Assembly: GCA_937907305.1 (NCBI GenBank)
Contig: CALERQ010000169.1
Coordinates: 1-21,683, forward strand
From: an uncultured Clostridia bacterium
Lineage (GTDB): Bacteria; Bacillota; Clostridia; Oscillospirales; Ruminococcaceae
Direction of reading: 5' to 3'
Length of the DNA: 21,683 nt
Shown: one piece after another, positions 6,892 to 14,285 of the stretch
Layout of the letters: each line of letters opens with the position of its first letter
How positions within the stretch are numbered: the stretch's first letter is position 1
Notes under the pieces: generated by a model
What the model saw: only the letters and a program-made list of their open reading frames with translations
The model's database searches: none
Told to the model about the DNA's origin: nothing
Program-made: the position numbers and the translations under genes

Positions 6892-8520
6892 TTAGTCTTT
6901 CTTGCGGAACTTTTCGGGCACCACATACAGCCCGCCGGAGCACTCCGCGATCTCCTCCAGGTTCTTGCAGGCCAGCAGGTCCTTGGTGGCCATGCTGCGG
7001 TCAATGCCCAGATCCTCGGGATAGGCTACCTTGCCCGCCTTGCGGAAGGCCTCGATCTGCTCCTTGGTCACCATCTCGCCAAAGGGAGTGCCCTGGGCGA
7101 TGGAAGCCAGCATCAGCTTGCGTTCCTCGGCGTCCTCGGCCATGTAGCAGTAGGCAATGCCCTGCTCGGTCACGGTGTGGCTCACATCCTCGCCGTATAC
7201 CATAATGGGCGGAGCCTCCATACCGGCGTCGCGACCAATGGCGATGGCATCCAGCTCCGGCACAAAGTTATTGCCCTTCTTGCCGCTGCTCTTCAGCATC
7301 TGGATAACGATCTTCTGGCCGCCGCGCAGGGTGTCCTTGCCCTCGATCAGGCTGTGGTAGGCGGGGCTGCTGTGGCGGCGTCCGCCGGGGTTGTGGCCCA
7401 TGTTGGGCGCTCCGCCAAAGCCGCTCAGACGGCCGGCAGTCACGGTAGAGGAGTTGCCATAGTAGTCCATCTGCAGGGTAGCGCCCAGGAAGGAATCAAT
7501 GGCGTACAGACCGGCCACCTGGGCCAGGGTACGGTTGCTGCGCAGGGTGCCGTCGCAGCCGGTAAAGAAGATGTCGCTGCGGGCTTCGGTATATTTCTCC
7601 ATGCCCACCTCGCCGCCAAAGGCGCAAATGCTCTCTACCCAGCCGGCCTCAATGGCGGGGATCAGCGTGGGATGGGGGTTCAGCACCCAGTTGCGGCAGA
7701 TCTTGCCCTTCAGGCCCAGCTGCTCGCCGTAGGTGGGCAGCAGCAGCTCAATGGCCGCGCCGTTAAAGCCGATGCCGTGGTTCAGGCTCTGTACGCCGTG
7801 CTTGGCGTAAACGCCCTTAATGACCATCATGCCCATCAGCACATCAGCGTCCTTGATAAACTGGGGATCACGGGTGAACAGGGGCTCCATGGGGTAGGGC
7901 TTATCGGCGGGGACAATGAAATCCACCCAGCCGCCGGGGATATCCACACGGGGCAGGTCCTCTACGATCTCATTCACCTGCGCGATGACGATACCGCTCT
8001 TGCAGGCCGCGGCCTCCACCAGGGTGGGGGTTTCCTCGGTGCTGTATCCGGTAAAGAGGTTGCCGTCCTTATCGGCCTTATCGGCAGCCACCAGGCATAC
8101 ATTGGGGATGAGATCCACAAACAGACGGGCATAGATCTCCAGGTATGTATTAAAGTTGCCGATCTTCACCTTGCCTTCGGCCAACATTTCGCTCAGGCGC
8201 TGGGCCTGGGTGCCGGCAAAGGCAAAATCCACCGTGCTGGCTATGCCCTTCTCAAAATAATCCAGATGCTCGCTGCGGGAAATGGAGGGAATGATCATGG
8301 TCAGGTCGTGCACCACTTTGGGGTCCACTTCCGCCAGGGAAGCCGCCAGGAAGGCCGCCTGCTTCTGGTTATCACCCTCCAGCACCACCTTATCGCCGGG
8401 GTGAATGACCGCTTCCATCAGTTTAACGATGTTTTCCGTCGCTACGGTTTTGCCGCTGCACAGCGCAGCCGCCGCATTCAGCCGCTCCTCTTTGGAACGG
8501 CGCTGTTTGTCCCAAGACAT
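6892..8520 (-). CDS. mdcA: Malonate decarboxylase alpha subunit-like acyl transferase (orphan)
   Basis: A 542-aa protein that reads as MdcA/MadA along its full length. Family landmarks are VVLEGDNQKQAAFLA near the N-terminus, then GNLFTGYSTEETPTLVEA, GIVIAQVNEIV, LPRVDIPGGWVDF, PLFTRDPQFI, LNHGIGFNGAAIELLLPTY, LGLKGKICRNWVLNPHPTLI, IFFTGCDGTLRSNR and GFGGAPNMG. In known systems MdcA exchanges acetyl for malonyl on the acyl carrier protein, so it belongs to the CoA-transferase superfamily. Here none of the partners (carrier protein, decarboxylase subunits, prosthetic-group enzymes) is adjacent. The gene is a single unit with its own promoter and terminator, divergent from a LysR regulator, an arrangement seen for mdc operons. 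The ATG at 8520 has AAAGGTGG upstream; an ATG at 8541 would contain that site inside the gene. It could act as a stand-alone CoA transferase. Confidence 0.85.
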   Translation of the reverse strand: MSWDKQRRSKEERLNAAAALCSGKTVATENIVKLMEAVIHPGDKVVLEGDNQKQAAFLAASLAEVDPKVVHDLTMIIPSISRSEHLDYFEKGIASTVDFAFAGTQAQRLSEMLAEGKVKIGNFNTYLEIYARLFVDLIPNVCLVAADKADKDGNLFTGYSTEETPTLVEAAACKSGIVIAQVNEIVEDLPRVDIPGGWVDFIVPADKPYPMEPLFTRDPQFIKDADVLMGMMVIKGVYAKHGVQSLNHGIGFNGAAIELLLPTYGEQLGLKGKICRNWVLNPHPTLIPAIEAGWVESICAFGGEVGMEKYTEARSDIFFTGCDGTLRSNRTLAQVAGLYAIDSFLGATLQMDYYGNSSTVTAGRLSGFGGAPNMGHNPGGRRHSSPAYHSLIEGKDTLRGGQKIVIQMLKSSGKKGNNFVPELDAIAIGRDAGMEAPPIMVYGEDVSHTVTEQGIAYCYMAEDAEERKLMLASIAQGTPFGEMVTKEQIEAFRKAGKVAYPEDLGIDRSMATKDLLACKNLEEIAECSGGLYVVPEKFRKKD

Positions 8521-8567
8521 TGTAGAAGAACCACCTTTCACTTTCGCCCTAAAAAATTTATCGGTTT

Positions 8568-8585
8568 ATGGCCTATTAAGGCCAT
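8568..8585. promoter_or_regulatory. Palindromic candidate operator
   Basis: ATGGCCT-ATTA-AGGCCAT is an inverted repeat with perfect 7-bp arms. It lies just downstream of the predicted mdcA -10, at about +4 to +21 of that transcript. It could be the binding site of the divergent LysR protein, although LysR sites are usually upstream of the -35. A short hairpin in the 5' untranslated region is the other reading. Confidence 0.45.
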
Positions 8586-8595
8586 GTTAAGATAA

Positions 8596-8624
8596 AGTAT
8601 AGCATTGACTTTCTATAATGTAAA
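8596..8624 (-). promoter_or_regulatory. Candidate promoter for the mdcA-like gene
   Basis: On the minus strand, TTTACA (8624-8619) is 17 bp from TATACT (8601-8596). This gives a transcript start near 8589 and a leader of about 70 nt. Confidence 0.65.
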
Positions 8625-8633
8625 ATATATAAT
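8605..8633 (+). promoter_or_regulatory. Candidate promoter for the LysR-type gene
   Basis: TTGACT (8605-8610) and a perfect TATAAT (8628-8633) are 17 bp apart. It overlaps the opposite-facing mdcA promoter almost completely, so polymerase or regulator binding at one should affect the other. Confidence 0.7.
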
Positions 8634-8686
8634 ATGACTAAGATCAATAACACGCACGCTATATGCACATTGCACGAGGTATCTTC

Positions 8687-9562
8687 ATGGAAATCACACA
8701 TCTGCGTTACTTCAAAAAAACAGCGGAACTGGAACATATCACAAAGGCGGCCCAGGAACTGCATGTGGCCCAGCCTTCCCTCAGCCGCACCATCAGCATG
8801 CTGGAGGATGAGCTCAAGGTCAAGCTCTTCAACCGCAAGGGCAAAAGCATCGAGCTCAATGAATACGGCATCATTGTCCTCAATCATACCAACCGCATCC
8901 TCAAGGAGCTGGAGGCCATCCACCGGGAGATCGATGACGCCCGGGAAAACAGCGTCATGAATGTCACCTTCTCCATGAATGCCGCCTCCACCCTCATTCC
9001 GCGGCTGGTGCGCGGCTTCAAGGAAGAACACAGCGATATCCGTCTGCACATCCTGCAGGAGGACCTGGTAGGGGATAGCGGCCAGAGCTGCGATCTTACC
9101 CTTTTCGCCGGCAGTCAGCCGGTTTCCGGCCCCTACTGCACCACCCTCATCGAGGAGGAGATCCGCCTGGCGCTGCCGGTCACCAATCCGCTGGCCCACT
9201 TCGATTCCCTCACCCTCGATCAGGTCTCCAAGGAGGAGTTCATCTGCCTGCAAAAGGGCAAGAACCTCCGCAGCATCACCGATGCCTACTGCAAAATGGC
9301 TGGTTTCGATCCCAATGTCGTCCTGGAAAGCGACAGCCCGGAAACCGTCCGTGAACTGATCCGCGCGGGTATCGGCATCTCCTTCATCCCCATCCTTACT
9401 TGGCAGGATATGGAGGATGAGCACATTGCCCTGGTGCCCATCTCCACCCCCCACTGCCGCCGCTATATCAATCTTTCCTGGCGGGAAAGCAGCTACCTTT
9501 CCCCGGCGGCCATCCTCTTTCGGGATTATCTCATCAAACATTTTGCCGAGCTGGTCAAATAA
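8687..9562 (+). CDS. LysR family transcriptional regulator
   Basis: A 291-aa regulator. The N-terminal winged helix-turn-helix (residues about 1-60) carries the LysR pattern FKKTAELEHITKAAQELHVA followed by QPSLSRTISMLEDELKVKLFNR. The rest is a periplasmic-binding-protein-like effector domain (about 90-285), with GIGISFIPIL as a conserved late motif. The effector is unknown. I chose the ATG at 8687 because GAGGT lies 7 nt upstream; an in-frame ATG at 8663 has no ribosome binding site. The gene is divergent from the mdcA-like gene, with overlapping promoters. By analogy with MdcR of mdc operons it probably controls that gene and itself, responding perhaps to malonate or a related acid (inference). 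Confidence 0.92.
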   Translation: MEITHLRYFKKTAELEHITKAAQELHVAQPSLSRTISMLEDELKVKLFNRKGKSIELNEYGIIVLNHTNRILKELEAIHREIDDARENSVMNVTFSMNAASTLIPRLVRGFKEEHSDIRLHILQEDLVGDSGQSCDLTLFAGSQPVSGPYCTTLIEEEIRLALPVTNPLAHFDSLTLDQVSKEEFICLQKGKNLRSITDAYCKMAGFDPNVVLESDSPETVRELIRAGIGISFIPILTWQDMEDEHIALVPISTPHCRRYINLSWRESSYLSPAAILFRDYLIKHFAELVK

Positions 9563-9570
9563 CTCCTTGT

Positions 9571-9594
9571 CCCCGCCGCCCGGCGGGGGCTTTT
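9571..9594 (+). terminator. Terminator after the LysR gene
   Basis: Stem CCCCGCC (9571-9577) and GGCGGGG (9582-9588) with loop GCCC, followed by GC and TTTT. It lies 10 bp after the stop and separates the LysR gene from the next operon. Confidence 0.75.
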
Positions 9595-9659
9595 CATTCC
9601 CCATCGCCGAATTCTATCCGAAAATTTTATGAAATCAAGAATTATTCCTGAATTTATGG

Positions 9660-9688
9660 TTGATTTTTCAATCGAATTGTCCTATGAT
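9660..9688 (+). promoter_or_regulatory. Promoter at the head of the Ycf35/Ycf46 operon
   Basis: TTGATT (9660-9665) and TATGAT (9683-9688) are 17 bp apart in a strongly AT-rich stretch (about 9610-9720), giving a start near 9695. A second pair, TTGTCC (9677-9682) and TAGTAT (9701-9706), is possible with an 18-bp spacer. No other convincing promoter was seen until 18815, so this one may drive up to eight genes. Confidence 0.6.
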
Positions 9689-9732
9689 ATAGGAGTAAGA
9701 TAGTATAGTATCAATTTTTAGGAGGTGCCGCT

Positions 9733-10107
9733 ATGTCGCATCTTTCCAAAGTACAGGTCGCCATCCGGGATATTGATGTTCTGGGCGAAGCCCTGCGGGC
9801 CATCGGCCTGCGCCGAGTGGCGGAGGTGCCGGAAAATTATGAGTTTGCCGATACCTTCAATACCTGCGATGTCATCGCCGTCAATGCCGTCAACCGCGTT
9901 ATGGCTTTCAAATTCATAGATGGCGAGGCCGAGCTCCACTCCAATCTCGAACCCGGCGATTTTGAAAAGACCCGGGATGAACTGCTGCAAAAGTACGCCG
10001 TCCTGCTCCTGCGCAAAACCGTGGAGCAGGAGGGCAAATTCCAGGTGCGGGAGCAGGAGACCCTGCCCGATGGCACCGTCCGCATCAAGGTAGGAAGGTG
10101 GGTATAA
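9733..10107 (+). CDS. DUF1257 protein, Ycf35-like
   Basis: A 124-aa small soluble protein. The opening MSHLSKVQVAIRDIDVLGEA, the following ALRAIGL and the later NRVMAFKFIDGEAEL fit DUF1257, the family of chloroplast/cyanobacterial Ycf35. Its molecular role is unknown. No membrane segment or signal peptide is seen. The ATG follows AGGAGG by 8 nt. It is the first gene of the operon and only 3 bp separate it from the DUF2997-like gene. A Ycf46-type ATPase lies further down, reproducing the cyanobacterial family set. The assignment is from sequence pattern memory and should hold under a profile search. Confidence 0.78.
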   Translation: MSHLSKVQVAIRDIDVLGEALRAIGLRRVAEVPENYEFADTFNTCDVIAVNAVNRVMAFKFIDGEAELHSNLEPGDFEKTRDELLQKYAVLLLRKTVEQEGKFQVREQETLPDGTVRIKVGRWV

Positions 10108-10110
10108 TTC

Positions 10111-10308
10111 ATGGCAGAACAGACTGTAACTTACCTCATCGGCAAGGATGGCAAGATCACCGTGGAGGTCAATGGCATCCGCGGCCCGGCCTGCCGGGAG
10201 CTGGTAAAGGAAACCGTCGAAAAGCTGGGCGTGGAGCTTTCCACCGAGCTCAAGCCCGAATACTTTGACCAGGTGGAAGAAAAGGAGCAGGAGAAAAACC
10301 GCTTCTAA
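10111..10308 (+). CDS. DUF2997-like small protein
   Basis: A 65-aa protein. The pattern (a short beta strand pair with GKITVEVNGI, then GPACRELVKETVEKLG and a charged tail with LKPEYFD) matches DUF2997, a small family often found beside DUF1257. The function is unknown; it has one cysteine (Cys29) in the GPxC motif. The start ATG is 3 bp after the preceding stop with GGAAGGTGG upstream, so translation is probably coupled. The last 15 residues are Glu/Lys-rich and likely disordered. Confidence 0.72.
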   Translation: MAEQTVTYLIGKDGKITVEVNGIRGPACRELVKETVEKLGVELSTELKPEYFDQVEEKEQEKNRF

Positions 10309-10338
10309 GCCAAAGCATCAGGAGAGGGGGGAGGCAGC

Positions 10339-10779
10339 ATGGCGTCTGCGCTGTGGCTCAGTTTTATGGAACCGCGGCGGCTGGCTCCCTTTTTGTCCCT
10401 GCCGGTGCAGGTAATGGTCACGCCGGTGATGATGGCTCCCGCCCTGCCGGGTCAGCGCTTTTTCACTCCTGGGGATGAGGGGAAAACGATCGCCGCGGCC
10501 CTTTCCGGCCGGGATATCTACTACCTCTCGGTCACCGCTTGGGAAAGCGTTGTGGTCCCCGCAAACCATGGCCGCCTGCTGGCCCTGGGGCAGATCCCGC
10601 CGCTCCCCGGCAGCCCCGTGGAATTTCTCTCCACCCCGCCGGATGAGCAGTACCCGGCCCTGTGCCGTCTGCTGCCCCCCGCCGAACCGGAAACCCTCTA
10701 CATCGCCGGTGGGGAAGTGCGCTGCTCCGTCTGGGAGGAGGACTACCTCCCCCTGCTGGAAAGGCTGGGCCGACTATGA
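10339..10779 (+). CDS. Hypothetical protein in the Ycf35/Ycf46 operon
   Basis: A 146-aa protein I do not recognise. It is rich in Leu and Pro, has two Cys (in ALCRLL and VRCSVW) and no clear membrane segment or catalytic motif. The ATG has a strong GGGGGGAGG tract just upstream. Its TGA overlaps the ATG of the radical SAM gene (ATGA at 10776-10779), so the two proteins are probably made together and may work together, for example as substrate or partner of the enzyme. Coding is supported by the ribosome binding site, the overlap and codon use like its neighbours. Confidence 0.75.
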   Translation: MASALWLSFMEPRRLAPFLSLPVQVMVTPVMMAPALPGQRFFTPGDEGKTIAAALSGRDIYYLSVTAWESVVVPANHGRLLALGQIPPLPGSPVEFLSTPPDEQYPALCRLLPPAEPETLYIAGGEVRCSVWEEDYLPLLERLGRL

Positions 10780-11513
10780 AAGTGGGTAAATTCTACCGCA
10801 ACCGGGAGGAACGCTGCATCAGCGGCGGTGCCGGCTGCGGGGTGGTCTATCTTTCCGGCTGCGATATGCACTGTGCCTATTGTCTGGTTTACGGCATCTC
10901 CCAGCGCACGGAGGGGACCCCTTACACCCCTCACCAGCTGGCGGAACTACTCCTTTCCCTCCAGCAGCGGGGCGTCAGTCATATCAGCCTCGCCAATGTG
11001 GAACCCTGCGCCAATGAGGTGATAGAAGCGATCGCTTTGGCAAGAAAAATGGGCCTTACCGTCCCGCTCTGCAATAACTTCAATGGCTATGCCCCGGTCA
11101 CCTTGACCGAGCGCTTACTGCCCTATTTCCAGGCCTACATCATGGATTTCAAGTATGCCGATGATGCCCTGGGCCAGCGCCTTTCCGCTGTCTCGGCCTA
11201 TCCTGCCCGCGCCCTTGCCAACTTGGCCCTGCTTTCCGCCCGCTGCGGTCCCAACCGCTATGATGCGGCCGGCCTTCTGCAAAGCGGCGTGCTGCTGCGG
11301 CATCTCATCCTGCCGGGGCAATGGCAGAATACCGAAGATACCCTCCGTCTGCTGGCCCAAAATAATCCCTGCGGCTATCCATTGTCCCTCCTCCCGGATT
11401 TTGTCCCGGAGGGCGATACCGCCGCTGTGCTGCCGCCGCCCTATACCGTCCCCCCGGACCGCCTGCGCGGCTTTACAGATCTCGCCCATTCGCTGGGACT
11501 TTCCCTTTTGTAA
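10776..11513 (+). CDS. Radical SAM protein, PflX-like
   Basis: A 245-aa enzyme with the radical SAM cluster motif C29-x3-C33-x2-C36 (LSGCDMHCAYCLVYGISQ), which binds a 4Fe-4S cluster that cleaves S-adenosylmethionine. The following segments ISLANVEPCANEVIEAI, PLCNNFNGY, YIMDFKYADDALGQRLS, YPARALANL and LLRHLILPGQWQNT match PflX, a branch related to pyruvate formate-lyase activating enzymes and to AmmeMemoRadiSam-type proteins. It is shorter than typical PflX (about 300 aa) and lacks most of the N-terminal cysteine-rich part; Cys14 and Cys21 remain. No glycyl-radical enzyme gene is nearby, so a true activase role is doubtful. The start is fixed by the ATGA overlap. Confidence 0.85.
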   Translation: MKVGKFYRNREERCISGGAGCGVVYLSGCDMHCAYCLVYGISQRTEGTPYTPHQLAELLLSLQQRGVSHISLANVEPCANEVIEAIALARKMGLTVPLCNNFNGYAPVTLTERLLPYFQAYIMDFKYADDALGQRLSAVSAYPARALANLALLSARCGPNRYDAAGLLQSGVLLRHLILPGQWQNTEDTLRLLAQNNPCGYPLSLLPDFVPEGDTAAVLPPPYTVPPDRLRGFTDLAHSLGLSLL

Positions 11514-11526
11514 TTTTTGCGGCTTC

Positions 11527-11622
11527 GGCCGGTGAAAATCGCAAATGGCCGCGTTGCCCCCTCGCGATACATCAGTCCGCCTTTCGTCGGACAAGAGTAT
11601 CGCTTCGGCGGCGCCTTGCCCT
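11527..11622 (+). repeat. Intergenic palindromic element, family A copy 2
   Basis: This fills most of the 181-bp gap before the AAA+ gene. The two-step inverted repeat is GCGATAC (11564-11570), GTCCG (11575-11579), loop CCTTTCGT, CGGAC (11588-11592) and GTATCGC (11597-11603), with 4-nt bulges between steps. Flanks GGCCG...GAAAAT...ATGGC.GCGTTG and CCTTGCCCT match copy 1 at 4213-4319, while the paired stem bases differ but remain complementary. Confidence 0.5.
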
Positions 11623-11694
11623 TTACCGATTTTCCCGTCCTCGCCGCCTATATCCTATCGCAGCCACACTCCCTTTCCCGAAAGGAGAAAAAAT

Positions 11695-13242
11695 ATGAAC
11701 TTCCGTGAAGAATTCAATCTCGCCATCCGCGCCCGCTGCGCCGTGCTGTATGTCACCACCCGGGAGGAGGAACGCCTCCTTTCGGTGGTCCGGGACTGCG
11801 CCGCCGAGCTGGAAAATATGCGGGTCGTCAGCTGGGATTTCGCCTCCGGCTTTGATGTCGGCGTGGCGGTGGGCAAAGGCAATCCCATCGCCGTGCTGGA
11901 TTTCATCGCCAAAGAACCCGCCGATACCCCAATCCTTTATGTCCTCAAGGACTTCCACCGCTTCCTGGAGGACAATATGGTCTGCCGCATGGTCAAAAAC
12001 CTTGCCGCTCAGCTCAAGCCCCAGCAGAAAAGCATCCTCATCGTCAGTCCGGTGTATAAGGTCCCGGAGGAGCTGACCTCCTCGGTCAGTGTGCTGGAGT
12101 TCCAGCTGCCCACCCTGCCGGAGCTGCGGGAGTACATCACCAATATCACCCAGAATGTCGTGGTGGATATGGATAAGGAGGGCTTCGAGCAGTTCGTGCG
12201 TGCCTTCCAGGGCCTCACCATCTCCACCGTCAAGACCATCCTCTCCAAAGCCCTGGCCCGCAGCGGCAAGATCACCCTGAACGACCTCCAGCTTGTTTTG
12301 GAGGAGAAAAAGCAGGTCATCCGCAAAACCCAGGTGCTGGAGTTTTTCAATGCCGAGGAAACCATGGGCTCCATCGGCGGCATGGATGTCCTCAAAAGCT
12401 GGATCGTCACCCGCGGCATGGCTTTCTCGGAGCAGGCCCGGCAGTTCGGCCTGCCCTATCCCAAGGGCGTCCTCATCGTCGGCATCCAGGGCACCGGCAA
12501 GTCCCTCTGCGCCAAGGCCATCAGCCAGCAGTGGCACATGCCGCTCCTGCGGCTGGATGTCGGCCGGCTGATGGGCAGCTATGTCGGTGAATCGGAAGCC
12601 AGGACCCGGGAAATGATCCAGATCGCCGAAGCCATGGCCCCCTGCGTCCTCTGGATCGACGAGGTGGATAAGGGCTTCGCCGGCATCGGCGGCGTGCAGG
12701 GAGACAGCGGCGCCCAGGCCCGTGTGTTCGGCAGCCTTATCACCTGGATGCAGGAAAAGAAATCCCCCGTTTTCATCGTCGCCACTGCCAATAACATCGA
12801 GCAGCTGCCGCCGGAATTCATGCGCAAGGGCCGCTTCGATGAGATCTTCTTCGTCAATCTCCCCACAGAAAAGGAGCGGGTGGAGATCTTCCGCCTGCAC
12901 ATCAGCCGCCGGCGGGATATCGCCGTCAAGAATTACGATCTGGCCGCCCTGGCCAAAGAGACCAAAGGCTTCTCCGGCGCCGAAATTGAACAGGTCATCA
13001 ATGATGCCATGTTCCAGGCCTTCTCTCAGCAGCGGGATTTCACCACCGAGGATATCCTTTCCGCCATCCACAGCACCATCCCGCTCTCGGTCACCTTCCG
13101 GGAGACCATCAATAAACTCATTGCCTGGGCGGGCAGCGGCCGGGCCCGTATGGCCAGCAGCCAGCAGGAGGCCAATGAATCCGCCGTGGGCGACCAGCTG
13201 TATTACAGCTACCAAAACGGCACAGGGGATGGCATCCAATGA
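11695..13242 (+). CDS. AAA+ ATPase, Ycf46-like
   Basis: A 515-aa ATPase. The N-terminal part (about 1-205; MNFREEFNLAIRARCAVLYV, TREEERLL, ILYVLKDFHRFL, PVYKVPEEL) is the inactive Ycf46-type module. The C-terminal AAA+ module has Walker A GIQGTGKS (263-270), Walker B LWIDEVDK with Asp322-Glu323, sensor 1 ATANN (Asn366/367), and the arginine finger region RKGRFDE (377-383), then a helical lid (GFSGAEIEQVINDAM). This is the architecture of cyanobacterial and plastid Ycf46, an ATPase of unknown exact role. The ATG at 11695 has AAAGGAG 7 nt upstream; an in-frame start at 11545 would cover repeat DNA. Its TGA overlaps the next start (ATGA), so it is tightly linked to the propeller gene. Confidence 0.9.
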   Translation: MNFREEFNLAIRARCAVLYVTTREEERLLSVVRDCAAELENMRVVSWDFASGFDVGVAVGKGNPIAVLDFIAKEPADTPILYVLKDFHRFLEDNMVCRMVKNLAAQLKPQQKSILIVSPVYKVPEELTSSVSVLEFQLPTLPELREYITNITQNVVVDMDKEGFEQFVRAFQGLTISTVKTILSKALARSGKITLNDLQLVLEEKKQVIRKTQVLEFFNAEETMGSIGGMDVLKSWIVTRGMAFSEQARQFGLPYPKGVLIVGIQGTGKSLCAKAISQQWHMPLLRLDVGRLMGSYVGESEARTREMIQIAEAMAPCVLWIDEVDKGFAGIGGVQGDSGAQARVFGSLITWMQEKKSPVFIVATANNIEQLPPEFMRKGRFDEIFFVNLPTEKERVEIFRLHISRRRDIAVKNYDLAALAKETKGFSGAEIEQVINDAMFQAFSQQRDFTTEDILSAIHSTIPLSVTFRETINKLIAWAGSGRARMASSQQEANESAVGDQLYYSYQNGTGDGIQ

Positions 13243-14171
13243 GACCTTTCGCCAATGACCCCTCCCTCGACCGGGTGCTTCTCATCAGCCGGGAGGAGAT
13301 GGGCGGCGCGGCCGGCGGCTTCGATCCGCTGCACCCGGTCTACACCCAGACCGAGGGCGCCGATCCCTTCACCTACCGCAATGACTTCTGCCACATGCGC
13401 CTTTTGGCCGATGGCACCGTGGAGCTGACCGAGTTCGGTCAGCCCGCCCGCTTTGCGGAGGAATGGCGGCAGCTGCTTTCCCAGCTGGCCGCCTGCCGCA
13501 CCCTCACCGATCTGCGCATCTACGATTACGATGGGGATGAGCCGCCCATGGCGGCCGCCCTCACTACCTATGGCCGCCTGCTGCTCTACGGCAATGCCGG
13601 GGAATATGCCCCGGCTGCCGGGTGGCAGGGTGTTGCCCGTATTTTTTGGGATACCGATGGTTTCGGCGCCCTCTGCGAGGATGAAATATTCCGCGCGGTG
13701 GGGGCCCTTTCGGCATTGGATGGCATCGGAGAGGTCGAGGAAGCGGTCGGCTCGGCGCTGCCGGGGCATTGCAGCCCGGTGGCCTACCTGCTGCAAAAAA
13801 ACGGCACCGTCACCCTCTTCGACCGCAAAAATAAATCCATCCAGCGCCCGCGGGAGCGCGTGCAAAAAATAGCTCTTGTCCGGTACAATCCCTACGGTGT
13901 TTCCACCTGGGTCGCCCTTTCCAAGATCACCGGCCGCTTTTTGTGCAGCGAGCCCCGCGATTCCATCTCGGCCGATTTCTTCGGCGGGGATTACACCGAT
14001 ATCATCGCCCCCAACCGCTTCCGTCAGAAGATCGCGGATTTTGCCGCCGTGCCCCGCCGGTATCTCGCTGTCCTCTATCAGAACGGCTATCTGCGGGTGT
14101 TCGGCTCCGGCTACCACAGCGGGGATATCCTTTGCGAGGATGTCCGGGGCATCGAACTGGAGGGGGAGTAG
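13239..14171 (+). CDS. RCC1-like beta-propeller protein, N-terminal part (ends at in-frame TAG)
   Basis: A 310-aa product if translation stops at the TAG (14169-14171). It has several short repeats of the RCC1 blade type, with a W-x2-V/L-x-I core followed by a DGTV or NGTV turn (for example ADGTVEL, WQGVARI, QKNGTVTLF, QNGYLRVFG). The same reading frame stays open right after the stop for another 779 codons with the same kind of repeats, so this looks like the front of one 1090-codon gene. The start overlaps the AAA+ stop (ATGA). No catalytic motif is seen; such propellers usually bind proteins. It may be a functional short protein, a readthrough product or a broken gene. Confidence 0.7.
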   Translation: MRPFANDPSLDRVLLISREEMGGAAGGFDPLHPVYTQTEGADPFTYRNDFCHMRLLADGTVELTEFGQPARFAEEWRQLLSQLAACRTLTDLRIYDYDGDEPPMAAALTTYGRLLLYGNAGEYAPAAGWQGVARIFWDTDGFGALCEDEIFRAVGALSALDGIGEVEEAVGSALPGHCSPVAYLLQKNGTVTLFDRKNKSIQRPRERVQKIALVRYNPYGVSTWVALSKITGRFLCSEPRDSISADFFGGDYTDIIAPNRFRQKIADFAAVPRRYLAVLYQNGYLRVFGSGYHSGDILCEDVRGIELEGE

Positions 14172-14285
14172 CTCATCGCCTATCTCCCCGCCGATCTTTC
14201 CTACGCCCCCGCCATCGATCTGGAGGAGCCGGAGGAGGGCGATGCCCTTTCCCCGGCGGAAAGCATCGTCACGCTGGGCCAGCCG

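Noticed and set aside
6694..8595. A 633-codon plus-strand open frame opposite the mdcA-like gene
   Set aside because: The minus strand encodes a full-length recognisable MdcA; the plus-strand translation has no motifs and runs through a terminator and promoters.
11623..13239. A long minus-strand open frame opposite the AAA+ gene, with similar ones opposite the Hsp70-like gene (17130-18686) and the permease gene (2610-4190)
   Set aside because: All are antisense to genes with complete family motifs and have biased, repetitive composition.
14242..14244. ATG with a GGAGGAGGG tract in front, just after the TAG
   Set aside because: It is in a different frame from the propeller sequence, so it cannot be the restart of that protein.
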